Positions 55,795 through 63,387 of a DNA stretch of 64,000 bases are shown here, piece by piece (within the stretch, counting starts at the first letter, position 1; every line of letters starts with the position of its first letter). The notes beneath the pieces are model-generated. The model was not told where the DNA came from, made no database searches, and saw only the letters and a list, made by a program, of their open reading frames with translations. The stretch comes from Corynebacterium tuberculostearicum (lineage in GTDB: Bacteria > Actinomycetota > Actinomycetes > Mycobacteriales > Mycobacteriaceae), in assembly GCF_030503735.1 (NCBI RefSeq), contig NZ_CP073096.1, positions 806,001 to 870,000 on the forward strand, read 5' to 3'. Both the position numbers and the translations under genes were made by a program.

Positions 55795-56275
55795 CATGCT
55801 CGGTCCCAAGCTAGTGCAAGCAATAGCACTGTAGGGTGTGAGAAAGCTGCTGAAGCCGTGAAAGAGGACGGGTGGTCGCTCTAGTCCTGACAACGGCCGC
55901 CGCACCTGGCTTGGGTGTTGTTTACCATGCTGCCGGGCTCATTATGGCAGCGCTTCTCCCTCTTCTCAGCCGCACACCACCGCTACGGAATGGCACGGTT
56001 TAACTCTCTGCTGTCTGCTTTTGGCTGGATCAGGCTCATTTTCAATATGCGGAGATGCGAGCGCACTTCAACCCCCAGACCTAGCACTCGGCCACTGCGC
56101 GCGGCTGTAGTCTGGGCTGGCGCATGCGGAAATTGGGTTGCATCTCTCGTGCTGACTACTATGGGAGTCTTCGAGCACTTCTACCCCACTATGCTCCAAA
56201 TATGCGTGTTGACCCGTTCACGTAGTCTTTAGGACGAAGCTGAAGGCCCAACGTAGACTACCTTGGGCTAGAAAC
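55795..56275. other. 481-bp region without a recognised gene
   Basis: An open frame at 55915-56232 (105 codons) exists but has no start context, no family resemblance and an unlikely composition, so I do not call it. The region may be a decayed gene next to the IS30/tRNA-Glu segment. Confidence 0.6.
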
Positions 56276-56304
56276 AAAAAGCTGCGAGCCGAGTAGCTCG
56301 CAGC
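56276..56304 (-). terminator. Terminator of the first tRNA-Glu gene
   Basis: Stem GCTGCGAGC (56281-56289) / GCTCGCAGC (56296-56304) with TTTTT on the minus strand (56276-56280), 10 bp after the tRNA. Confidence 0.88.
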
Positions 56305-56314
56305 AGTTACGATT

Positions 56315-56390
56315 TGGTACCCCGTACGGGATTTGAACCCGTGTTACCGGCGTGAGAGGCCGGCGTCCTAGGCCGCTAGACGAACGGGGC
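56315..56390 (-). tRNA. tRNA-Glu (anticodon CTC), copy 1, CCA encoded
   Basis: 76-nt cloverleaf from GCCCCGT (5' end at 56390) with anticodon loop CCTCTCA, anticodon CTC, T arm ending GGGTTCAAATCCC, acceptor ACGGGGT, discriminator A and encoded CCA. Identical over its whole length to the copy at 58761-58836. It has its own promoter (candidate at 56432-56460) and terminator. Confidence 0.97.
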
Positions 56391-56399
56391 GCGTTCGCA

Positions 56400-56421
56400 G
56401 CAATCGCACACTGTGCGTTGC
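56400..56421 (-). promoter_or_regulatory. Hairpin in the 5' leader of tRNA-Glu copy 1
   Basis: Stem GCAA-(T)-CGCACA / TGTGCG-TTGC, ten base pairs with one bulged base and a 1-nt centre, 10 nt before the tRNA. It may be a processing signal or an operator. Confidence 0.4.
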
Positions 56422-56431
56422 GGACTTGTTA

Positions 56432-56460
56432 AGAGTAAACGATGGGTTAATTCAGCACAA
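56432..56460 (-). promoter_or_regulatory. Promoter of tRNA-Glu copy 1 (candidate)
   Basis: Minus-strand TTGTGC (56455-56460), 17 nt, TACTCT (56432-56437). It lies between the tRNA and the left end of the IS30 element, so the insertion left it intact. Confidence 0.45.
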
Positions 56461-56500
56461 ATCGCACGGTCACAAGTTCTTCTTGGGCCTTGAGTTCAGA

Positions 56501-56513
56501 GGGTCGTTGCAAC
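56501..56513 (+). repeat. Left inverted repeat of the IS30 element
   Basis: GGGTCGTTGCAAC, matching the reverse complement of 58184-58196. Confidence 0.85.
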
Positions 56514-56537
56514 ACTTTCCCTTAGGAGGGTGTTGTT

Positions 56538-58175
56538 GTGTCTGGGGTTGTTGGCCCGTTTCATTCGTTGTCTGAATCGGATCGTCGTGGCTTAGTTGCC
56601 TTGGTTGGCAGTGGGCGTAGTGTCCGTTCGGCGGCTGGTGAGCTTGGCTGTCATTACGGGCATGCTTTGAATTTTTGCCATGCCTTTGGATTGCCAGTCG
56701 TGTATAAAGCCAAACGAGTTGATCGCCGCGGCAGCCAGGCTGTCCAGCTTGTAGAGCTAGTCCGAAGCGGACTGTCGGTACGCCAAGCTGCTAAAAGATG
56801 TGGGATGCATCTTACCGCTGCGTATGCCGTAGCTACGGAAGCTGGGTGCCATATCCGGTTAAGTCAGTATGCTCGGAAAGTCCGCCAGACGCAGTTAAGA
56901 GTGGAATACCTGCGCCTTCGGCTGGCGAGCCTGCCTGGTGGTGATGCTGGCACGGCAGTAGGAATTGATCGTCGACTGCGTTTAGATTTCGAAAAAGGAC
57001 TCACCAAATCCCAGGGTCGACGAGAAGAGTTCATACCCGTCGGCGAAGACGCCAGCACGTATAACAGACTTATGAAAGCGCTGCACCAACGCCATGATGT
57101 CATCGAATCCGGAAGGCTTGCCCCTCCCGCCTTACCTAGCGGGGTAGATCCGTATAAACGCATCAGCAATCGCTACATTTGCTTCGAAGAACGCGTCATT
57201 ATCGCCGATCTTCTCCGCGAAGATGTGCCACTGCGTGAGATTGGGCGCCGTTTAGGGCGTAGTGCATCGTCAATTCAGCGTGAAGTGCGCAGAAACCACA
57301 GTGCTGAAGGCCCGTATCGTGCGGAAACAGCCCAGTTAAAGGCCTGTGCGCGGAGATTGCGGCCGAAAATACCGAAACTACTAGCCAACAAAAGGCTATG
57401 GGACTATGTATGCGCACAATTGCGGGCACAATGGTCACCTGAGGAGATTTCTAATCGCCTGCCCATCGACTACCCCACTGATAAGGACATGCGCATTAGT
57501 CACGAAACGATTTATGACGCCTTTTACCTGCAGGCCAAAGGAAGACTCAAAGACCTTGGCTTGGACTTGCCGACCGGTAGAAAGAAACGCAAGAAACGCC
57601 AATCACGCACCACCACAGCTTCCCAGCAACGCTTCGTCGACGACATGATCCTCATAGACGACCGGCCAGATGAGGTAAGTGAACGTATTTTGCCAGGCCA
57701 CTGGGAAGGCGACCTCATCCTCGGTAAAAACAACCAATCAGCGGTAATCACGCTAGTAGAACGCGTTAGCCGATTTGTTGTCCTTGGCCACTTACCGGGA
57801 AGGCATACCAGCAAAGAAGTATTCACAGCCCTGCACAAGGCAGTTGCAGGAATCGATAAAGCTATCTGGTCATCAATTACCTGGGACCAAGGAAGCGAAA
57901 TGGCTGGCCATAAAGCCTTTACCATGGCTACTGACATTCCCATCTACTTCTGCCATCCAGGATCGCCATGGGAACGCGGCAGCAACGAAAACACCAACGG
58001 CAGGCTGAGAAGAAACCTTCCTAAAAACAGCGACCTGTCCATCTACAGTGCCGAGGACTTGGAGATGATCGCCAACATTCACAACCACAAACCACGCAAA
58101 GCACTCAACTGGCGCACCCCAGCCGAAGTCATGACCAACGCCCTCACACAAACCGGTAGCATCAAACCAAACTAA
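56538..58175 (+). CDS. IS30-family transposase
   Basis: A 545-aa DDE transposase. The N-terminal 190 residues hold two helix-turn-helix regions (SESDRRGLVALVGSGRSVRSAAGELG; LVRSGLSVRQAAKRCGMHLTAAYAVA). An IS30-type helix-turn-helix follows at about 225-260 (EERVIIADLLREDVPLREIGRRLGRSASSIQREVRRN). The catalytic domain shows the first Asp in GHWEGDLILG (about 393), the second in TWDQGSEM and the Glu in NENTNGRLRRN. It is longer than classic IS30 transposases (about 380 aa). GTG start with AGGAGGG 7 nt upstream. It looks intact, so the element may be active. Confidence 0.95.
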   Translation: MSGVVGPFHSLSESDRRGLVALVGSGRSVRSAAGELGCHYGHALNFCHAFGLPVVYKAKRVDRRGSQAVQLVELVRSGLSVRQAAKRCGMHLTAAYAVATEAGCHIRLSQYARKVRQTQLRVEYLRLRLASLPGGDAGTAVGIDRRLRLDFEKGLTKSQGRREEFIPVGEDASTYNRLMKALHQRHDVIESGRLAPPALPSGVDPYKRISNRYICFEERVIIADLLREDVPLREIGRRLGRSASSIQREVRRNHSAEGPYRAETAQLKACARRLRPKIPKLLANKRLWDYVCAQLRAQWSPEEISNRLPIDYPTDKDMRISHETIYDAFYLQAKGRLKDLGLDLPTGRKKRKKRQSRTTTASQQRFVDDMILIDDRPDEVSERILPGHWEGDLILGKNNQSAVITLVERVSRFVVLGHLPGRHTSKEVFTALHKAVAGIDKAIWSSITWDQGSEMAGHKAFTMATDIPIYFCHPGSPWERGSNENTNGRLRRNLPKNSDLSIYSAEDLEMIANIHNHKPRKALNWRTPAEVMTNALTQTGSIKPN

Positions 58176-58183
58176 CCATCATC

Positions 58184-58196
58184 GTTGCAACGACCC
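58184..58196 (-). repeat. Right inverted repeat of the IS30 element
   Basis: GTTGCAACGACCC, the reverse complement of the left end. Confidence 0.85.
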
Positions 58197-58728
58197 CTAG
58201 AATCCAAGGGCAACAGGTAAGCGCAAAAATCCCGAGTCCGATGCTGCAGTGAGGGTTCTTCGTGGCCGAGGTGCGGATCGAATCAGTGGTTATTCCGCAT
58301 GCAATCTGTGGATAGTCCGTGGCCGAGAACGCTGTGCTAGTAGAACTCGGGATGGCGCTGCGCGTCGAAAAGCATATGCTGCAGGCTCCTATACTTCGTA
58401 CAAGCGTTGATGGGAAGGAAGTTGTGGATTATAGCGTTACTACCTGGCATTACTTTGGGACTGTGCGCCTTCGCTGTGGTGCGTTTCAATTTCTGCCATC
58501 CGCTCTCCTTTCTGTCTGTTTTCTGCTGTACTTGCAGTCTATGCCGGCGCATACAGGACAAAAAGGGTTTTGCAGAACTTCGCGGCGGTCTTAACCCTGG
58601 TCTGAATAACGCCGCCCTACTGGCTGCAGGAATTCTGTGGCGGTCTGGGGGTAGCTTATAACCAATTTTCCAACTTGCGCTTTGGGCCTGTACAGAACGG
58701 CGATAATGTGAGGGAATGCCCCATGTAT
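58197..58728. other. 532-bp gene-poor region between IS30 and tRNA-Glu copy 2
   Basis: No convincing gene. A frame at 58407-58661 (84 codons) begins with a hydrophobic stretch (KLWIIALLPGITLGLCAFAVV) and could be the remains of a small membrane protein gene, but has no ribosome site or recognisable family. Probably decayed DNA. Confidence 0.5.
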
Positions 58729-58757
58729 AAAAAATCCTCCAGCCTTTCGGCTGGAGG
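58729..58757 (-). terminator. Terminator of the tRNA-Gln/tRNA-Glu unit
   Basis: 9-bp perfect stem CCTCCAGCC (58736-58744) / GGCTGGAGG (58749-58757), GAAA tetraloop on the minus strand, followed after one A by TTTTTT (58729-58734). Confidence 0.92.
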
Positions 58758-58760
58758 TCG

Positions 58761-58836
58761 TGGTACCCCGTACGGGATTTGAACCCGTGTTACCGGCGTG
58801 AGAGGCCGGCGTCCTAGGCCGCTAGACGAACGGGGC
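58761..58836 (-). tRNA. tRNA-Glu (anticodon CTC), copy 2, CCA encoded
   Basis: Identical in all 76 positions, including CCA, to copy 1 at 56315-56390. It follows tRNA-Gln by 39 bp on the same strand and shares its promoter and terminator. Confidence 0.97.
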
Positions 58837-58875
58837 ATAGAACAAGTGAGCCTGCTACTTAAAGCATTTTCACTG

Positions 58876-58947
58876 CTGGCCTACCAGGACTCGAACCTAG
58901 AATGGCGGTACCAGAAACCGCTGTGTTGCCAATTACACCATAGGCCA
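58876..58947 (-). tRNA. tRNA-Gln (anticodon CTG)
   Basis: 72-nt cloverleaf: acceptor TGGCCTA (5' end 58947) / TAGGCCA, anticodon stem GCGGT/ACCGC with loop TTCTGGT, anticodon CTG, T loop TTCGAGT, discriminator G; CCA not encoded. Upstream of tRNA-Glu copy 2 in the same transcript. Confidence 0.96.
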
Positions 58948-59015
58948 TCTGCAAACTTGCATTGGAAGTAAGTCGCCTATCAGGCGGTCTCCCTTGCTCG
59001 CTGCAACGTGTTATA

Positions 59016-59044
59016 ACTATAATGATCATCGCCTAAACTGCCAA
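59016..59044 (-). promoter_or_regulatory. Promoter of the tRNA-Gln/tRNA-Glu unit
   Basis: Minus-strand TTGGCA (59039-59044), 17-nt spacer, TATAGT (59016-59021): close to the sigma-A consensus, as expected for stable RNA. It lies about 60 bp before tRNA-Gln. Confidence 0.75.
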
Positions 59045-59086
59045 ATCGGCAGCTCAACACCCTTTTTCGGGCAATAACATTTGGCG

Positions 59087-59138
59087 AAAAAGATGCGGCG
59101 AATGACAGTACTGTAGTTCCATCGTCATCCGCCGCATC
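59087..59138 (-). terminator. Rho-independent terminator of gltX
   Basis: 15-nt arms 59092-59106 and 59124-59138 (GATGCGGCG... / ...CGCCGCATC) with one mismatch; TTTTT follows on the minus strand (59087-59091). 44 bp after the gltX stop. Confidence 0.92.
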
Positions 59139-59182
59139 GGCGCGGGATGAGACATTAATTCCCGCGCTAACTCCTGCGTGTC

Positions 59183-60667
59183 TTACTGCTCCGCTGGGAC
59201 AAATGGGGTTAACTCGCGGGCTGCGCGCAGGCGAGCCAGCGTAGAGTCCTTGCCCAGCAGTTCCATGGACTCAAAGAGCGGTGGGGAAACCTGTGCGCCG
59301 GAAATGGCCACGCGCAGTGCACCGTAGGCCTTACGGGGCTTCAGTTCGAGGTCTTCAATAAGCGCCTTGGAGAGGGCCGCTTCGATGTTTTCCGTCTTCC
59401 AGTCCGCAACGCCCTCGAGGGTCTCAATGCCCACCTCGAGCGGCTGTTTCGCCTCTTCCTTGAGGTTTTTCTTCGCCGCCTTCTCATCGAGCTTCAGCTC
59501 AGCATCTGGCGTTACCAAAAAGCTCATCAGGCCGTAAGCATCAGACAGAGTCTTGATGCGGGTCTGAACCAGGTCTGCGGCGAAGGCAAACTTCTCGCCG
59601 TCATAATCGACTGGGAAGTCCGTGTATTCGGTCAAGTAGTTGCGCAGACGGAAGGCAAATTCTTCTGGGTCCAGCTGGCGGATGTGGTCCGCGTTAATAG
59701 CTTCGAGCTTCTTCTGGTCAAAGCGTGCCGGGTTACCCAGCACATCGTGGACGTCGAAGTTTTCTACCAAGTCATCCATGCTGAAAATGTCCTGGTCCGC
59801 AGACAGGGACCACCCCAGCAGGGACAGGTAATTGAGCATGCCCTCTGGGATGATGCCGTTATCGCGGTGGTTAAACAGGTTGGACTGCGGATCGCGCTTC
59901 GACAGCTTCTTATTGCCCTCGCCCATCACGAATGGCAAGTGGCCAAACTCTGGGGTGAACTCGGCGACGCCGATCTTCTTCAGGGCTTCGTAAAGCGCAA
60001 GCTGGCGTGGAGTGGAAGATAGCAGGTCCTCACCGCGCAGCACGTGGGTAACGCGCATCAGCGCATCATCAACCGGGTTAACCAGGGTGTAGAGCGGTGC
60101 GCCGTTGGAACGGGCCACAACGTAGTCCGGTTGAGTCTCACATTTGAAAGTCATCTCACCGCGCACCAAGTCGGTCCAAGTCCAGTCCTGCTCCGGCATG
60201 CGCAGGCGCCACACCGGCTTGCGGCCTTCAGCCTCAAAAGCATCGATCTGCTCCTGGGTGAGGTCACGGTCATAGTTGTCATAGCCCAGCTTTGGGTCGC
60301 GACCAGCAGCCTTGTGACGCTCTTCTACCTCTTCGGCCGTGGAGTATGCCGGATATACAAAGCCACCCTCAATGAGCTTGTCTAGGACCTCCTTGTAGAT
60401 GTCCATGCGCTGGGATTGGCGATAAGGCCCATCTGGCCCACCCACATCAATGCCCTCGTCCCAGCCCAAGCCAAGCCAAGTCAGGGAGTCAATAATGGCC
60501 TGGTAAGACTCCTCAGAGTCGCGAGCCGCATCGGTGTCCTCGATGCGGAATACCAGCTTGCCGCCGGTATGACGGGCATACGCCCAGTTAAACAGTGCGG
60601 TGCGCACCATGCCTACGTGCGGGGTGCCGGTTGGTGATGGACAGAATCGAACGCGTACTTCAGTCAT
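59183..60667 (-). CDS. gltX: Glutamate--tRNA ligase
   Basis: GluRS (494 aa), class I synthetase. HIGH-type motif in [25 protein letters not shown] (about 6-30) and KLSKRDPQ (KMSKS type, about 249). [14 protein letters not shown] and [20 protein letters not shown] are typical. Bacteria without GlnRS use GluRS on tRNA-Gln as well and correct the product with GatCAB; Corynebacterium is such a group, and tRNA-Gln and tRNA-Glu genes lie just downstream here. The frame is open 31 codons upstream, but the ATG at 60667 is exactly 7 nt after TACGAT (leaderless). Confidence 0.97.
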   Translation of the reverse strand: MTEVRVRFCPSPTGTPHVGMVRTALFNWAYARHTGGKLVFRIEDTDAARDSEESYQAIIDSLTWLGLGWDEGIDVGGPDGPYRQSQRMDIYKEVLDKLIEGGFVYPAYSTAEEVEERHKAAGRDPKLGYDNYDRDLTQEQIDAFEAEGRKPVWRLRMPEQDWTWTDLVRGEMTFKCETQPDYVVARSNGAPLYTLVNPVDDALMRVTHVLRGEDLLSSTPRQLALYEALKKIGVAEFTPEFGHLPFVMGEGNKKLSKRDPQSNLFNHRDNGIIPEGMLNYLSLLGWSLSADQDIFSMDDLVENFDVHDVLGNPARFDQKKLEAINADHIRQLDPEEFAFRLRNYLTEYTDFPVDYDGEKFAFAADLVQTRIKTLSDAYGLMSFLVTPDAELKLDEKAAKKNLKEEAKQPLEVGIETLEGVADWKTENIEAALSKALIEDLELKPRKAYGALRVAISGAQVSPPLFESMELLGKDSTLARLRAARELTPFVPAEQ

Positions 60668-60674
60668 GCCAACC

Positions 60675-60680
60675 ATCGTA
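60675..60680 (-). promoter_or_regulatory. -10 element, leaderless gltX
   Basis: Minus-strand TACGAT, then 7 nt, then ATG at 60667. Confidence 0.55.
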
Positions 60681-60783
60681 GTGGAGCCCGCAATCCCAGT
60701 CCGCACCAGTCCAAAGTGGCCCCACACTGCCCCGGCGCGCGGGCCACTTACACTCTGCACCTACACACAAATAGGGGTAAACG

Positions 60784-60867
60784 GTAATAAATTTCATTAC
60801 GAAGACACAGGTCAGTGAACCTGGTTTCCCTTAGCCTTAACAGAATATGGGAATCATTTTCTATAGT
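60784..60867 (+). promoter_or_regulatory. Promoter and possible metal-regulator sites of the surface-protein operon
   Basis: -10 candidate TATAGT (60862-60867). Upstream is an inverted repeat GTAAT-N7-ATTAC (60784-60800). Directly before the -10 is GAATCATTTTC (60851-60861), which resembles half of a Fur/Zur-type box. A zinc- or iron-dependent repressor is therefore possible but unproven. Confidence 0.35.
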
Positions 60868-60909
60868 TTCTGATGAACTTGTGAGAACTACAGAAAGGCC
60901 TTCCCAACA

Positions 60910-63351
60910 GTGGCTTCCCCACGCATCCGTTTCCTTGCCACGCTGAGCACGTTGGCGCTTATAACTCCCGCCACGGCCGTCGCCGGCCCCGATGACGGCA
61001 AGCACATTGCTACCAATACCCACGTTGACTCCCCCAAGTCCTTTTGGGAAAACAACGATTTTGTCCTGAAATCCGAGTTTGGCGACCAGGCACCACCGAT
61101 CGCAGACACCGTTGCGTGGGTGGGCAGGGGCTTTAGCGCTACGGACGGCAGCAACCAGTATCTTTATACACTGCCTGAAAACGGCACGCAGGACTATATT
61201 GGGGCGCCCGGAACCACTTACTACACCGCCCCACACCAGGTATCGGGAAATGCTTCGCCCATCTGGCTAGGCTTTGGCGCAGATACTTCGTTGCCTACGG
61301 ATAAGTTCCGCGATGGCGTAGCTTTCCTTGACTTACTTAGCGTCGATGGCCCCGGCGAGGTCGAGCTTTTTACCAATAAAGATGACGAGGACGGCACCCA
61401 ACTGCACCGTATGCTCGGTTCCTTCCCAGATTCACCACACTCGGCCTACCTCGTTGCCGGCACACATACGCACAACTCCACTCTGTTTACCAAGCCAGGC
61501 CGATACCGCCTGACCTACCGCACCAGTGCGCGCGGAAAGGATGGCCAGCTCATAGCCAATGAGCCACAGACCACCACCATCCAAGTTGGCGGGCAAAAGC
61601 CCAAAGAGGAAAAAACGCCGAGCCTCAAGGAGCGCTTCGCACAGTCCGCGGCTGGCAACGCCGCTGCTGCAGGCTACAGCCTGCGCATGGCCCCCAAGTC
61701 CAATCCCGAAAAAGACGGCGACGACAAGCTCACCACCATTTCCTTCGACGCCAAGAACAAGGCACAAGGCACCCTCACGCTGCTTATCGACGGCTACTTC
61801 CTCACCGACCTTCCCGTTAAGGACGGGCATGCTCAGTGGGATGAATATATGGGTCCCGCCCCTTCCCAGTTACAGGCCGTATTTACCCCAGAGGGTGATG
61901 CCCCACGCTGGATATCCCAACCCCTTGACTTCCAACCCGGTAAATCCAGCCACACCGATTCTTCTGCCGCCGCTGATACGTGGCAGGAAACTTCCCAGCC
62001 GCGCCAGCTGGCCGCCACCGAGGAAACCGAGCTAAAAGAGCTGGGCTACACCATCCGCATGCGCAAGCAGGGTGATGGGGGCACCAAGATTGTGGTGGAT
62101 ACCGAGGATAAAGACTTCAATGGCCTTCTCACTGGCGGGCTCTATGACACGAAGGGGGCTAAATACCCCACCGTGGATCTGGAAACCCCTATTACTAACG
62201 GCCACGGCGAGGTCGCCTTTGATGAGGGCGAGTACTTCAAAGGCTATTTTGCCAAGGTTAACCTCTTCCCCCATTCCACCGTTAAGGCTGGACATGCTAG
62301 CAGCGTTATTACTGAGTCTTTTGCTTTTGGTGAAAACTATGAAGTCAGTGGGAAGTTCTCCACTTCCAATGAAGAACCAGAGGCTACCCCAGGCAAGGAA
62401 GACACTCCGTCTTCCGCGCCGCAGCCAGGCACCGAAGAACCGCAAGCCAGCAATGCACAATGCAGCGAGAAGTACCTACTAGACCGTGGTCATGTAGACA
62501 TCAAGGCCCAGCCTGCCGAGGGAGGCTTTGCAACGGTTCTGCGCGATGACACGGCACAAGTGGACAAGAAGTCTGTTGACCGCAAACTCGATGACGTTGT
62601 ACTCGGCGTACACGATAATGCGCTCACCCCGCGCAATAAGAAGCTCGCAGGCAAGGAGTTCGATTTCCTAGGAAAGCCCGGTGAGCGCTTCTATCACCTG
62701 CCACAAACCCAGGACCAAAACATCATTTGGCCAGGCTATAACACCCAGGATCTGAACTATTCCTTAACCAAGGACAATGCCGTCAACCTCAACTTGAAGC
62801 CCACCTCCACGCCGGACGGTGCCGAATGGGGCGCATTTATCGATGGCACCCGTGGCAAAGGTTTTTCGGTCCTCGCCAATTCTGCGGCTAAGGACTACAC
62901 CATCGAAACCAACTTTCCGGCCCATACCCATACGCACTGGGCCTTTTCCAAGCCTGGCTTGTACACCTTTGAGGCTACTTATACGGCCACGGGCACGGAC
63001 GGCAAGGAACTAAAGTCCGCGCCCCAAACCCTCACCTTTGCTGTAGGCGATAAGACATTGGACTCCTGTTCCTTCCTCGCGCCGGGCACGACCGGGAGCG
63101 GAGAGCCCAGCGAAAGTCCAACAGATAAGCCTTCCGCGGAGCCTTCCCAGGAGCCTTCCACGCAACCATCCGCACCTGATAACCCGGACACACCAGCCCA
63201 CCCCGGCCGGCCAGAAGAGCCCACAGGGTCCTCGTTTAGCCCGTGGAGTCTGGTCCTACCAGCGGTCCTCGTGGTGATTTTCAAGGCCTTTTATAACTTT
63301 TTCCGAGATAACGAGGACCTCATCCGCAAGCGCTTCGGCCTCAACTTCTAA
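60910..63351 (+). CDS. Surface-anchored repeat protein (choice-of-anchor M type)
   Basis: An 813-aa exported protein. Signal peptide (ending PATAVA, about residue 25), then two related domains: about 45-230 (VAWVGRGF...NGTQDYIGAPGTTYYTAPH...WLGFG...AGTHTHNSTLFTKPGRYRLTYRTSARGKDG) and about 515-715 (GHVDIKAQP...FYHLPQTQDQNIIWPGYNTQ...FPAHTHTHWAFSKPGLYTFEATYTATGTDGKE), the actinobacterial 'anchored repeat' domain. A less similar middle part, a Ser/Pro/Glu-rich linker (about 735-770) and a C-terminal membrane segment (about 777-798) with a basic tail follow. In related genomes such proteins accompany a metal-type ABC transporter. A GTG start at 60910 has GAAAGG upstream at a rather long distance (about 11 nt). 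Confidence 0.85.
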   Translation: MASPRIRFLATLSTLALITPATAVAGPDDGKHIATNTHVDSPKSFWENNDFVLKSEFGDQAPPIADTVAWVGRGFSATDGSNQYLYTLPENGTQDYIGAPGTTYYTAPHQVSGNASPIWLGFGADTSLPTDKFRDGVAFLDLLSVDGPGEVELFTNKDDEDGTQLHRMLGSFPDSPHSAYLVAGTHTHNSTLFTKPGRYRLTYRTSARGKDGQLIANEPQTTTIQVGGQKPKEEKTPSLKERFAQSAAGNAAAAGYSLRMAPKSNPEKDGDDKLTTISFDAKNKAQGTLTLLIDGYFLTDLPVKDGHAQWDEYMGPAPSQLQAVFTPEGDAPRWISQPLDFQPGKSSHTDSSAAADTWQETSQPRQLAATEETELKELGYTIRMRKQGDGGTKIVVDTEDKDFNGLLTGGLYDTKGAKYPTVDLETPITNGHGEVAFDEGEYFKGYFAKVNLFPHSTVKAGHASSVITESFAFGENYEVSGKFSTSNEEPEATPGKEDTPSSAPQPGTEEPQASNAQCSEKYLLDRGHVDIKAQPAEGGFATVLRDDTAQVDKKSVDRKLDDVVLGVHDNALTPRNKKLAGKEFDFLGKPGERFYHLPQTQDQNIIWPGYNTQDLNYSLTKDNAVNLNLKPTSTPDGAEWGAFIDGTRGKGFSVLANSAAKDYTIETNFPAHTHTHWAFSKPGLYTFEATYTATGTDGKELKSAPQTLTFAVGDKTLDSCSFLAPGTTGSGEPSESPTDKPSAEPSQEPSTQPSAPDNPDTPAHPGRPEEPTGSSFSPWSLVLPAVLVVIFKAFYNFFRDNEDLIRKRFGLNF

Positions 63352-63387
63352 GCCTCTTCTACCCCACCAACTAGACGGGAAACCACA

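Larger units (their letters stand above)
56501..58196 (+). mobile_element. IS30-family insertion sequence
   Basis: 1,696-bp element bounded by 13-nt inverted repeats GGGTCGTTGCAAC (56501-56513) and its complement (58184-58196). One transposase gene fills it. No clear direct target repeat: the left flank is CAGA and the right flank is CCTAGA, so the target repeat is lost or the ends are slightly different from these. Confidence 0.85.

Noticed and set aside
55915..56232. 105-codon open frame after the YhgE/Pip operon
   Set aside because: No ribosome site, no family, unusual composition; left as unassigned region.
56496..58201. Target-site direct repeats of the IS30 element
   Set aside because: AGA occurs next to the left end but is offset by three bases on the right, so no true target duplication can be claimed.
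58319..58594. 91-codon open frame right of the IS30 element
   Set aside because: No start context or recognisable domain; overlaps another equally weak frame, which suggests decayed DNA.
60826..60845. DtxR-like iron box before the surface-protein operon
   Set aside because: Only a TTAGCCT half resembles the consensus; the other half does not match.
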